Shown piece after piece: positions 24,107 through 35,280 of a stretch of DNA of 64,000 nt. The notes under the pieces are model-generated. The model was not told where the DNA came from. It searched no databases and saw only the letters and a list, made by a program, of their open reading frames with translations. The stretch comes from Xiphias gladius (lineage: Eukaryota > Chordata > Actinopteri > Istiophoriformes > Xiphiidae), in contig NC_053415.1 of assembly GCF_016859285.1 (NCBI RefSeq), forward strand, positions 18,374,501-18,438,500, written 5' to 3'. Position 1 is the stretch's first letter. The number at the start of each line of letters is the position of its first letter. Position numbers and translations under genes: made by a program.

Positions 24107-24120
24107 GTCACCTTGGCAAC
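24107..24120. promoter_or_regulatory. RFX X-box-like palindrome downstream of pou3f3
   Basis: GTCACCTTGGCAAC fits GTNRCC-NN-RGYAAC exactly. It sits in a complex, moderately GC-rich block (about 24060-24210), 1.9 kb 3' of the pou3f3 stop, that has the look of a regulatory element. Function is inferred only. Confidence 0.4.
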
Positions 24121-24436
24121 CGCTGCCGAGGTGACCTGCCAGCTGGGACAGCCAACCTCTGTTGGCTGCGTTCCACAGAGCTTCAGTCCATAGCACTGCC
24201 ACAGGATGTATGTGGCTGGACTGATAGGCAGTATATCGCACACAAATGTAAAAGCAAATTCCAAGAGAAGGCTTATATGATGTGTTCAATCAGTTTCAAT
24301 ACAGTCAACATAGCTTCGTGCAAGTATGAGGTATAAAAACTGGGAAATGGTGTTGGATGGTTACAGATAATTTTTGTTTATGTTACAGTAAATATTGGGA
24401 CGAAATAAACAAATGGTGAATACACACTGAAGCTGC

Positions 24437-24784
24437 TAGGGCTGCAACTAGAAAATATTTTAAATGTCGATGAATACGCTAGTTATTTTTCTTTGTTTTG
24501 TCTATAAGATCACAGAAAATAGTAAAAATGCCTTTTATAATTTCCCACAGCTCAAGGAGATACAGTCAAATTGCCTCTCTTATTCGACCAACGGTCCAAT
24601 ACTCAAGGACATTTAGTTGGCTATGATATTTTTCTAAGAAAATCGTCAAATATTCACATTTAGAATATGGAGCCAGCAAAAGTCTGGCATTTTTGATGAA
24701 ACAGTTGATCAATTATCAGACTAGTTGCCAAGGAATGCTCTGTCGATCAACTAATCGGTTAACTGTCAAGTCATTTCAGCCCTA
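24437..24784. mobile_element. hAT-type non-autonomous element (MITE)
   Basis: The ends are TAGGGCTGCAACT and (reverse complement) TAGGGCTGAAATG, a perfect 8-base terminal repeat. Flanking 8-mers GAAGCTGC (24429-24436) and GACACTGC (24785-24792) agree at six of eight positions, as expected for an aged hAT target-site duplication. The interior, with 'tcgatcaactaatcggtt', is typical of a very common fish repeat with 'gctgcaactaa...cagccctag' ends. It codes for nothing. Confidence 0.8.
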
Positions 24785-25022
24785 GACACTGCTATAAACA
24801 AGACAGCCCAAGCAGAATGGCATGGATATTTAAAAAAGACTTTAATTTAATGCCTTTATGACTTCTTTATATAACTCATGAGATAATGTCTGTATACTGT
24901 CTTTGATTCTCATGAAAGATAGTCTAAATTTGCCATTTGGACAGGTAGAGCCTCATTGGTTTACTGGACAATATCCATTAAAAAAGCAGCAGATCGTATG
25001 TTTAATATATATTTCACTGCAA

Positions 25023-25024
<2 letters not shown>

Positions 25025-25097
<73 letters not shown>
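25025..25097. repeat. (GT)n microsatellite
   Basis: About 36 uninterrupted GT units, the longest pure dinucleotide run in the window. Confidence 0.97.
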
Positions 25098-25100
<3 letters not shown>

Positions 25101-25715
25101 CCATAGAACCTCAATAATGACTGCCATCTCAGATATCTTAACACAATTTTCCCTTATGTCAGATTTATTAAATAATTAGTCTATTCAATGAAAATAAACA
25201 CAGTGGGAAAAAAATAAATAGTCCAAATCATCACACAAGAATACACAGCAGACTTACTTGTACATTAACTTAAAGGAATGTTTGCTGATTAAAAAAAAAA
25301 AAAAAAAAAAGTTTCCTATGAAGGAAAACACAATACTGGAAATATTTCTGCTCTTTGACCATCTTAAACTGTGTCACAACATAAATCCACTGACACACAA
25401 CACAAAAGTGAGAAACACCTTTAAAGGAAGATAAATTATTGCTTTTTACAAAACAACTTAATGCTGAATAAAGCGCATTAAATCAACGTTTTTCATTAAA
25501 AAAAAAAAAGGTAGGTTACAGCTTAGTCTAGCCTGTGGGACGTTAAAATCTGCAGCATTACAAGGGAACTTTGACTTTTCACAGCACAGAGATATGTGAA
25601 GAGCTTTTTCTGTTTGAACGTCTCGGCTTTAAAGTCTTGGAAAAATGTTTATTTTTTTTTTCGGTAGGCTGTGACCTTTCGGCGAAAATCGCCTTTAAAA
25701 TACTCAAAAAGATTT

Positions 25716-25730
25716 TTTATTTATTTTATT
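25716..25730 (-). terminator. Polyadenylation signals of pou3f3
   Basis: TTTATT on the plus strand at 25716-25721 and 25725-25730 gives two AATAAA hexamers on the minus strand, about 280-290 bases after the pou3f3 stop. An AT-rich stretch follows. Use of these sites is inferred. Confidence 0.4.
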
Positions 25731-26006
25731 TTTTTTTAATTCAGATTTCAGTTAAGAGTTTCATTTTCTATCCCAAAGGCTGATTCATAGTGCAGGAAAA
25801 ATACCCGACGATGCATAAAAGTAGACGTATGTCCTGCTCTGACATGAACACACACTGGACAACATTATTGTGGATCAACGGACATATGTACTGTAAGAAA
25901 AGTTAACCGAATATTCTAGTCGTTCGGGGAAACGTTTCTCTAAGAATCTATTGAAAGACTTTACGTTATGCAGATTTCTTGTCCGTCATTTTGTCGTGAG
26001 TTATTT

Positions 26007-26780
26007 TCACGTGTCGCTGTACATCCTCTTGCAGTCTATGGAGGGGGACGGCGTGTCAGGGCCCATGCTGCCCACCTGTGAGTACGAGTCCTCGGGGGTA
26101 CGCGGGAGTCCAGGTGGCGTCATGCGCTTCTCTTTCTGCCTGCGGTTGCAGAACCAGACCCTGACCACCTCCTTCTCCAGCTGCAGAGTGTCCGCCAGAG
26201 AGTTGATCTCCTGCGCGGAGGGTTTGGGACACTTGAGGAAGTGGCTCTCCAACGCTCCTTTTACGCTCACCTCGATGGAGGTGCGCTTTTTCCTCTTCCT
26301 GCCCTGGGTGGCGATCTTATCGATGCTGGTCGGGCTCCCGGTCGTAGAATCGGCCTCCTCCAGCCATTTGTTGAGCAGAGGTTTCAGCTTGCACATGTTC
26401 TTAAAGCTCAGCTGAAGCGCCTCGAACCTGCAGATGGTGGTCTGTGAAAACACGTTGCCGTACAGGGTGCCCAAAGCTAAGCCCACATCTGCTTGTGTGA
26501 AACCGAGCTTGATCCGCCGCTGTTTGAACTGTTTGGCGAAATGCTCCAAGTCGTCAGACGTCGGGGTGTCCTCGTCGGAAGGCGGCTCGTGGCTCACGCC
26601 GTGATGCTGGTGAAGGTGTGTGTGGTGATTGTGGTGGTGATGGTGATGATGCTGGCTGCCGTGGTCCAGCTCCGGGGACTCCCCGCGCACCAGCCCCGGG
26701 TGCATGAGGCTCTGCCCGGCGTGTGAGCTCAGCATCCCGTTGACTGTAAACCCGCCTGGCTGGGAGTAAATGAGGGACTG

Positions 26781-26811
<31 letters not shown>

Positions 26812-27278
26812 CCCTCTGTGATGCTGATGTGCGCTGCGGAGGTGCCTCCCCAACTTCCCGGGTGCGTCTGATGGGGTCCCAGATGTGGGGACCTGTGGTG
26901 CAAAGCGGAGCCTGAGTGGAGGTCCTGCCTGCCAGCGTTTCTCTTCACCTCTTGCGTCTGGGAGCTGGGGGGCCACGGAGATCCGGCCTCGACTGCTGCG
27001 ACCGCGGCTGCGGCTGCTGCGGCTGCTGCGTGAGGCAGCGATGTCACCCATTGGTGAGCATGGCTTAGCATGTGGCCCCCGTTGCTCGCCACCATGGCTC
27101 CCTGCATGAAGTCGCTCTGCACCATCTTAACCGAAGGGTCCCCTCTGTATCCACTAGAAACCGTGGTCACAGCGGTGCTGCCCGGCTGCATGCCACCACC
27201 CCTCCGATCAGAGTGGAGGACCGTGCCGGATAAAATCCTGCTGCTGGCTAGGTACGGACTTGAGGTGGCTGTTGCCAT
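26007..27278 (-). CDS. pou3f3: POU class 3 homeobox 3 (Brn-1) transcription factor
   Basis: An intronless frame of 423 aa starting [20 protein letters not shown], the conserved POU3F start. An in-frame Met four codons upstream (27288-27290) is less likely. [19 protein letters not shown] and [11 protein letters not shown] are POU3F3 signatures. Then come a poly-Ala tract (84-92, extended to 95), a glutamine tract of 11 (157-167) and a His-rich stretch (210-226). The POU-specific domain spans about 234-308 ([20 protein letters not shown] and [20 protein letters not shown]), the linker about 309-325, and the homeodomain about 326-385 with helix 3 [16 protein letters not shown]. It binds octamer-like DNA and controls neural (cortex, hindbrain), kidney and ear development. 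Lack of introns is normal for POU3F genes. The tail ends DCKRMYSDT, differing from mammals, and the a or b ohnolog is undecided. Human POU3F3 (about 500 aa) has longer Gly/Ala tracts. Confidence 0.97.
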
Positions 27279-27877
27279 CCCCCAAAGCATATATCTTGAT
27301 ATGTGTTTCCCTCTTCTGATGTTGGATTAAAGACCCACTTTATTCTATTCCATAAATAAATTTAGTCTATATCAGCATGAGCGAAATCTTTGCGTGAGTG
27401 TTGAAAAAAAAAGTGTCAAATCACTCCATGGAGGCTTAGATGATCATTTTAGTTACACTGCAGCTTGTGCGTGCTCAGACCTGTGTGGCCAAACACACTT
27501 TGTCGCGCATTCCTGTGCGACAAAACGATAGTTTTCAAAACTTTTCTCTGTCCCGTGAGCTCCGCCGTGCGTAATCCACAGACCTGGGGATATGGAAGAG
27601 CACCTTCTTTGATCGGTGCCAAACCGAGGAGCCGTTGGACCGATCACTTGTAACTCGATTCTCTGATATAAACGCTTTGAATGCGATTAAATGATAATGA
27701 CAAGAACTTTAAAGCCGCTGCGGTCCTCTCAGTTGTCTCCCTCACTCCATCCGCCCTGGTCGGTGCGCTCTCTACGGAGCGAAGCAGGCGAGCATGTGTT
27801 TACGTTGTGCCAAGGCTGCGTATTCCTCTTCCATCCCCATCCAATTACAGCTGGAAGACTCTGCAAAGCTCCCGCTG

Positions 27878-27882
27878 ATTGG
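27878..27882 (-). promoter_or_regulatory. CCAAT box in pou3f3 5' flank
   Basis: CCAAT on the minus strand (GTCCAATCAGC context), 600 bases upstream of the start codon and in the pou3f3 orientation. It lies in a GC-richer patch (about 27450-27960) that likely holds promoter and 5'UTR. The transcription start itself is not identified. Confidence 0.35.
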
Positions 27883-29479
27883 ACGGGCAGCCAAAGGAGA
27901 GGAGTTGGTGCGTCTCACAGTCGAGCATCGGGTGCCCAAAGTTCTTGCCGCAAGAAAAAGCAACAGTATGCTAGAAAATATTACAATAGGAAAAAAGAGA
28001 CAGGCACTGAATAGTCTGGCTGTGTCTTTAAAGACGCGCAAAGCAGCCTGTACATGAATTATCTGAAAAGAACAAGTGAAAAGACCTGCAACAAAACAAA
28101 ACCTCTTCTAAAACATAAAAACAATTCATGTATTATTATTATTTGTATTATTATTATTAGCATCATCATCATTATTATTATTATTATGTTTATTTATTTT
28201 CTATTATTATTATGGCACCTCTTTAACCAGTTCTGATGTTGTTAAGTAATTAAAGTCAGTTATGCCAGACAAAATAATGCCCGTACAGTCGCGCATGATC
28301 TCTTTTACCTAAAATATCGCAGTGCAGCGAGGCCTGTGTCAAGGATTCTCGAGTCGGCTTTGGGTAAACAGGGGGTTTGTACGCCTCTTGCATCTCAATG
28401 TGCTCTCCTTTTCATATGGTAAAGGAAAGGCCACAGTGGCGTGACGCGCCGCTCTGCTGAGAGCTGAAGGTGCACAGAAACCAGCCAGCAGTTTGATTTT
28501 TCCATCCCTAAAAAACAAACCAGTTCTGGTGGGATGTTTTCCATGCTGGGTCAGTTTATGGAAATTTCTACCTCGGGTTTGCCTCGGTTTTTTAGGGCCT
28601 TAAGAGAGTAAAGCATCGATTGAGACGCACGAAGTTTTGTTACTGGAGAAGAGAGCCAGGTGCAGCCCTATAAATGTGCTAATTTATGTTTTTCAGCGGA
28701 TTTTTCTTGGATCTTATCCAAAAGATAAAAGATAAATAGAGGCAAATATGCATTTCCCCAACCTGCAACATAAAGAGAGCCTTTTGTCATAACAGTTAAA
28801 TCCACCTATCCACCATTATCTTCAGTTATCATGTTCCGAATTACATTTAGATTTATGTTTAGGATAAAGTTGAGGTTTTAAAAAAGTAAATAGTTACTAA
28901 AATTCTGTAGCAGTAGAAACATGCAAACAGGCCCCCTATTTCATAGGATTTTTCAGCATAAGTACATAGTTGTTGTGGAGCTCTCAAAAGGTTATAAAAA
29001 TGCTTTAAAGCGCTTAAAGGTCACAATGAACTCAGTGAGTAGTGCAGGAACAGTATCAATTACAATAGAGAGAGTTCAGGAATTTTAAACTGAAGTATTT
29101 TTTCATATTTTGTTTGTTTTTGTCTGTTTAATCTCCCGCTGTGTGTCTGCAGCCTCCTTTCAAAACAGCCCAGCAACCTTTTTAGGAGGGAAGGACTGCA
29201 GTCAGGGTTCATCTCCAGATAGCACAACGACACACTCACTCATACAGCTCAGCTCAATTTAAGTTAGCATCACATGCTGTATAAGGCAATAAAGTTCGCG
29301 ACACAGTGTTTGCATGACAGTGAATAACCTGCTATGTTCGTATGCTGGAATTCAATTGCCTAGGGTTTTCAGCTCTTTGAGTCCAGGACATTAAAGCATC
29401 CTTTAATGTCAGACACCAGTTTGAAGAATGACCAAGGTATCACTTTCTGACAAGGCATCCTTTGTAAACATTTTATAAG
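27883..29479. other. pou3f3 proximal 5' flank, no gene seen
   Basis: Includes an (ATT)n-rich stretch (28130-28205) and a complex block at about 28260-28690 that looks like unique, possibly conserved, regulatory sequence. Mammalian POU3F3 has divergent non-coding RNAs on this side. Nothing in the sequence alone proves one here. Confidence 0.35.
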
Positions 29480-30190
29480 TTGAAGCTAATGGCTTTATAA
29501 ATGGTTAATAAACAATTTACTGATTCTTTATAGATCCATTTTTAGCCATTTAGCAGAACAACTTCTGGGATGCAAGTCTTTGACAAATTGCTACTGGTGT
29601 ATATCCTACTCCAGCATGGCACTTGGTTACAAATGTTAATGAGTAATTAAGGATTTTTTTAAGTAATTAAGTCTGCAGTTGGGAATGTTACGTATTAGTT
29701 TGTTAATACTTTGATTTTGGTCCAGATGCTCTGCAGCCCCTTTCCTGAGGGTAGGTAATCAAGCAGTCCTTCGAAGGGGTCTTCCTGATGAACTAAAGTG
29801 CTACATGAACACACAAAGCACGTGTCATTAGCCAGGGATCCTTTTAAAACCTGGAAGCCCAGAAATGTTCAGTTTAGTATTTTTTTTTTTTTATGACTTT
29901 TTTCCATCAACACCGAAGTTAAGCGAGGAATCGGTGTCATATCATCACATATATAATATATCGCCAGATATCGTGATGCAGATTGATTATTGTAATAACC
30001 CTTTATTAATGACTGATTACCATTTGTCATTAACAAGTGTCATGTGGGAGGAGGATATACACCAGCTAGAAGGTTTTTTCACAGACTGGCAACCCAAACA
30101 GTGTTCCAATTAATAGCTTTTAAGACGCCTGTAAAAACATTCCTAAATTATTATTAATCATGAATAAATCGATAGTTACAACTTATAAAG
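29480..30190. repeat. Dispersed fish repeat, copy 1 ('ataaagcc' family)
   Basis: Contains 'atggctttataaatggttaataaac', 'ggtccagatgctctgcag', 'gtcttcctgatgaa', 'gatatacaccagct' and 'agttacaacttataaagcc' in that order. The same order appears at about 34385-34690, so these are two copies of one interspersed repeat. Low complexity and age hide the termini. Confidence 0.55.
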
Positions 30191-30545
30191 CCTTTACTTG
30201 ATAAAAAGTGATACAACTTGGCAAAAGTCCTTCAGAAAACAACATTCTTATGTTTCATTGAGTGATTATTTATTCCACAGATTATTTATTCCAAACCAGT
30301 TTGTTGTTGAGCTGTATTCAGTAAAACAAAACAAAAAACATGCAGGGAAGCGGTACAAAAGCAGCACAGTGTTTCTCATGTTTCCAGTCTACCAGCGCAA
30401 TGTAGAGAAAACCAGACATCTCAGGGAATGCAGTAATGTTTTTCATGTGTTGTGCTGGCTGGTCACAGCACTGGGTCCTCTATTTGTTATTCATGAAGGA
30501 AGCTGGGTGAAGAGGCCTTCTTATGATGCACATTTTTCGCTCTGC

Positions 30546-30571
30546 TCTCTCTCCCTCTCTCTCTCTCTCTC
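30546..30571. repeat. (TC)n microsatellite
   Basis: CT-rich run with one CC interruption. Confidence 0.85.
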
Positions 30572-30639
30572 TTCATGGGGCTGCTTGACGACTAAGCAAA
30601 TAAGCTGTTTTAGTTGTACTGAATACTGCAATTAAGCTA

Positions 30640-31045
30640 GCATAATGAGCATGACACCATCAGCTAATTGACATTATTGTTTCTTTTAGATCATCTTCAA
30701 ATCATTTACACAGAGATGTTCTTTCTCTCGGCTCTCCCTCTCTCCCCCTCTCCCTGTCTCCCACTCCTCGCCCTCTGTTGAGTCTTCAATATGCAGATCG
30801 GCCATTTCTGCCCCCAGGCTATTTTCTTTGGTAGACTTTTGAAATATGCAAATGCTTCTAACAAAAATTGCGAAGGAGAAAAGGAAAAACCTTCATCTGG
30901 GCTCCAGGAGTTTTCCATTCAAAGAAACAGATGAATTTCTCTTGTTCATGCCCTTGTTGCAGTTCTGTTTGCTTTGTCAGTCAAGGGTCTGTCTAATTAA
31001 GAAGAGAGCGAAACACAAACCAAGCAGACAAAACAAAAATTAAGT
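30640..31045. promoter_or_regulatory. Candidate enhancer with octamer site
   Basis: Complex sequence with homeodomain-type cores (CAGCTAATTGAC near 30661, GTCTAATTAAG near 30990) and a perfect octamer ATGCAAAT at 30846-30853, the POU-factor site. It lies 3.4-3.8 kb upstream of pou3f3. No coding potential is supported. Conservation was not tested, and octamers occur a few times by chance in 64 kb. Confidence 0.3.
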
Positions 31046-33986
31046 TGCGAGGATTGCAGTGCTGTTGCTGGTTTGGCCACAGTTATTAAGTTTATCAATA
31101 TTTTCTGCAGAGACAATAGCAGGATCTTCTACTATATGGGTTTTGGCTGTTATCATACTGAACATCTGAAATCTTGCTTTCTTTTTATTGATTCATTTTA
31201 TTTCTGTTGCAGAAGCTATAAGACCAGGCAAGCCATTGTCTTCCTCTGCTGTGAGCCATACGCTGTGGTGTTTACAGAATGAACTGTACTGAACTGCCCG
31301 TCTACACAGGAAAACACTGCTGAGAGAACAGAACTTATCTCCGTGGCTTTCATCCCCGTACTCTTTATATTCCACCTCTTCAGTGTCATCCAGTGGTTCT
31401 GATCATGAGTGTGTTTGACCTTCAGCTCTCCCCGAGTCAGAGGGATCCTTCACAGCGTGAGTCTCTACCCACAACCCCCTGCTGCGTGTTTAAATCAGAA
31501 GCAGAGGCAGCCACAGAGAAGAGAGAGAGAGAAGGAGAGACAAAGTGTGGTAGTCGGGCTACAGAGAGAGTGGGAAACAGAGGATATGGAGGGGAAATGA
31601 TCAAAGCGTATTCATTTCCAAAGTCCCAATTCACAGAGATTTATATTCAAATTTAATGACAGGCGACATCTCTGAGGTCTGAACATGTTTCTTAATGCGC
31701 CATGATGTGACATTTTTAAATTGCTCTTCAGTCAACAACTGTGTTTAAAGATGACTCATCAGGCATGAAAAGTTCGACGGGACAGACACCCATTTCATAA
31801 ATGCACTTGATGTGGTGGAATCACTCATAGCAGAGGGATGCCAGAAGGAGAGGAAAGGGAGGGGGGGCCGTTGTGTTTACCACACTGGAACAATTGTCAA
31901 TTACAAACCCCTGCTGTGACTTAAATGATGACACCCGATGGACAGATGCACTGGCTAAACACTCTTGTGGGCTGGCTCATTATCTAGGAGTGGGGGGAAG
32001 TTAATGTGTGAAAATTACATTCATTAATCCCAATGGCTAATTTGAAAGGGACCAAAGTGACAAGGAACAGCACAGAGAAAATACAACAAGGGAAATGGTA
32101 CAAAGACATCACTCATCCCCCTTTTTCAGTGTGTGTGTGTGAGCGTGTGTGTGTTTGTGTCTGTACCCAGGTGCTTGCAGGTATGTGCAGGGACTGAGAT
32201 TTGCCCATTTCTAAGTATCTATGTGCATTAACATAATGGTGAAAAATGTTCTTGGAATTATGGCATATAAATCTAAGATAAATATTTATTCGAATCTAAA
32301 CATGGGAGAGCAACATCTGGCCCCATTATAGAAAAAAGCAGAGGAAATTCAGAAAAGGTTTGACTCTTGGCTGAAGTGCATTCAGATAAAGTCACGGCCT
32401 ATACAAAAAATATGGTGCTTAGATAGCTGCAAAAAAATAAGACATGGAAGTTGGATTAAAGGAAAGGAAGCCTTTGAGTTTTTAATTTCCTCTCAGCTTT
32501 TACTAAAGCCCATGATCTGAAATAGGAAAAAAAAATACATTGTGACTACATTTGTGGTTGTATTTGTGTCTTCCCACACTGCCATATAATGAGATTTTAT
32601 CCACGTTCCCTCTCTAAAGTTCCCCTGCCGTCCTTCGAATATGACTGCAAACAGTATGACAGAGAAATTCAGTCAGGAAATACCTGCAGCTCTGCAGCCT
32701 GTGGCTACGGACAACTGCAGCCCTGTACCCAGGCCCAGTCGTGAGCCAAGTCAAACAGCGGGTGTCCCTGAAGGGCTGGTCTGGCTGAGTCTGGCTGGCC
32801 TGGAGCCTTTCATGAATGGACAGATTTCTCTGAGGTTCGCGTGGTTATAAAGGCTCTCTGTAGTTAAGATGATTTCTCAAGTGAGTTCGGAGGGAAAGAA
32901 GGAAGTATCAGATACTGAAATACTAAGTGACTTCTGATACAAGTGGCAGAATGGATTGTGGCATTTTGATTCACGATCCTGTGGTCCTGTTACACTGCAT
33001 TCCAGGAGATCCTGGATCATCATTGCATAGTAGGTATAATAAATTGATTGTAGTTTATTAGTTATGTCCAATTATAGATGATCACAGTATCATTTACCTT
33101 TTGTCTCTTGTATTTCCCTGCCATTAAGAACAGTGTACAAAGAGACACACACTATCTGTCCATTCATTATAAACAAAAATCAACCTGTGATTATTCAGCA
33201 GGGTGATACGAAGTGGCTGAATTTTCTAATTACTTTTTCTTTTTTAATTCATGTTTGAGCAATTTGAGAACAGCATAACAAAAGAACACTCTTGAACATG
33301 TCACTGTTACTGTGAATGTATCAGCACCGAGTAGTGCAGTGGGAAACAGCTGAGACGTCAGTCGAGACACCTTACAGTGGCATCTAATTAAATAAATACA
33401 GTGAATACTTTTAGACGCAGTAGGTTAATGAAGCCATGCGGATTTGGAATTAACACCAATTTTCCTTCAGAGTGAGGAGAGTTTCACATCAACACTGTGC
33501 ACTTCAAGAGTTACAACTCCCATTGCATGCTGCTTGAGGGGGAAAAAATATTTTTAGTGTCAGTTAGTTTAAAATTGCAATGATTTTAAATTCTTGTTAA
33601 AGTTACACATTTAGTGTTTTAATGAAGGACAACATACAGACTGACTAATTATGTTCAGTGCTTTGGAAAATGAAAGATAATAGCACATCTTTATGTGGAG
33701 TTCATCAAGCACACATTTTTAGTATTGACAGCTCAAGTGGCGAATGAACCATTTACCCTGTTCCAGTGGCATTTACTATTTACTGTGCTGTACTGAATAT
33801 ACAGTAGTCTTCTTTTTTTAGTTATACTGGCACCACTTTTCTAACGAGCCATAGTTATCCATACAATAGGGCGAGTTGCAGCTTATGTATCTGTTAATAT
33901 TAATTCAGTAATTTATTAATACTTCTTAGATCATTAACAAGCCAAATTTGAATTTTGACCTTTGTTTCAACCTTTTCGTCAACCGC
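31046..33986. other. Gene-desert sequence, no gene seen
   Basis: Short frames only. A GT-rich patch occurs at 32126-32162. A unique-looking block with homeodomain-type cores lies near 32010-32045 ('cattcattaatcccaatggctaattt'). The 69-codon frame at 32641-32850 has no recognisable domain. Confidence 0.4.
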
Positions 33987-34328
33987 TCAATTTCAGTGAC
34001 AACTGAGCAAACTTGATCCCCTAATGTAGACTGTGTATGATTAAAAGCTGTTGGGAAATCTCGTAAGTTGACATTGATTTGGGATTGTTTGGTCAAACTA
34101 CTGGTTCAAAGGACAGGAATAAACATTCATTCTTCATTTTTACATCAATACAGATGAGAAATACTCAGATTGAAATGAAATGAAATCACAACTGTTGAAG
34201 ACACGTGTCAACAGATCCATCTCCGTGACAACTGAGCAAACTATCTGCTGATGAAGTCCGTGTTTTATGGTTGAAAGCTGTAGGAAAAGCAAGTAAGCGA
34301 ACAATGAGTTGTGATTGTTTTGTCAAAC
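33987..34328. repeat. Diverged tandem duplication
   Basis: Two blocks, about 33987-34100 and 34217-34328, share GTGACAACTGAGCAAACT exactly and then follow the same path (tgaaagctgt, aagtaag, attgttt-gtcaaac) with many substitutions. The spacing is about 230 bases. Confidence 0.6.
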
Positions 34329-34384
34329 CGTTTGATAGTCAGGCGATGACAAATCCATTTGACTGGTATAATTTAAGCAAACAG

Positions 34385-34690
34385 CTGCAGAGCATCTGGA
34401 CCAAAGCGCATTTATTAACGACACATTAGCATTTACAACTGCAAATACAAGTTGGATGAGAGGTCTTCCTGATGAATTATTTAAGAGCTGGCTAAAAAGG
34501 CAAAGCATGTTCAGTTGGAGGAAGATATACACCAGTTAAATGGATTTTAACAACCTGGCAACCCGGGAGCTGTTTCTTAACAAATGAATTTTTACTGAGC
34601 AGTAATAGCATTTTTAGCCTCTAATAAAGCCATTAGTTACAACTTACAAACATCTCATAAAGAATTCTTTATTAGAAAGGAGTGCAGTTA
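34385..34690. repeat. Dispersed fish repeat, copy 2 ('ataaagcc' family)
   Basis: Shares with 29480-30190 the ordered words 'gcagagcatctggacca'-like, 'gtcttcctgatgaa', 'gatatacaccagtt', 'ctggcaaccc' and 'agttacaactta'. Same orientation as copy 1. Confidence 0.55.
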
Positions 34691-34714
34691 TCGTACCATT
34701 TCCAACCCTGTCTC

Positions 34715-34930
34715 TTCGAAATTCCAACAACATATTTGCTTTCAGCCAAATCATCCAGTCTTGCAGTACAATATACACTCGTGGTGACTACAGCATTATT
34801 AAACTTTTTTATGGTTATGTTTAGACACTCACCCCTTGGTTAACGTTAGGGAAAGATCGTGCTCCAGTATCAAACTAACAATCTTTCCCTAACCTTAACC
34901 AGAGTGCTTTTGTTGCCTAAACCGAGCCAC
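34715..34930 (+). repeat. Dispersed palindromic fish repeat, copy 1
   Basis: Contains 'gtggtgactacagcattattaaac', 'ggttatgtttagacactca', 'aaagatcgtg', 'caatctttccctaaccttaacc' and 'ttgcctaaacc'. Related copies are at about 43735-44010 (same strand) and 46590-46835 (inverted). The two halves (ggttaacgttagggaaagat and atctttccctaaccttaacc) are roughly self-complementary, so it may fold as a hairpin. Confidence 0.6.
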
Positions 34931-35280
34931 AGACGCAACTCTGGATGTGCACCCGGGTTTTGTGCCCTGTTCATATCTCGCATTAACATGCGTGTGGACA
35001 GCAGTTTGTACGCAAATGTGCCCTGGGCCTGCATTTGTACAAGTCTCATAAGCTGGCTTTGTCCACAATGTCTGAGAATTTTGAAAAGCCCGTAAAGATA
35101 TATTACGAGAGCATCACACATCTCGGGCAATTTGGTTTGCCTGGAATACGCCAAGGAATAGACATATTCTTTATTGTTTGGATTTCTTATTATTATTCTT
35201 TTTAATTTCTCGCAGACTAGGCACAGGAAGTGCATTGATGCCTCTGGAAAAAAAACAACATGCATTGGTTTTGGCAAACA

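Noticed and set aside
23878..24336. 152-codon plus-strand frame
   Set aside because: No domain, no splice context, and it overlaps a likely regulatory block. Length alone is not convincing in this AT-balanced stretch.
25951..27330. Plus-strand and alternative minus-strand frames over pou3f3
   Set aside because: Shadows of the GC-rich pou3f3 coding sequence.
27691..28057. Overlapping 87-107-codon frames upstream of pou3f3
   Set aside because: Lie in the GC-richer promoter/5'UTR zone, overlap on both strands and lack domains.
32641..32850. 69-codon frame beginning MTANSMTEKFSQ
   Set aside because: Not recognised. No flanking exon or repeat evidence.
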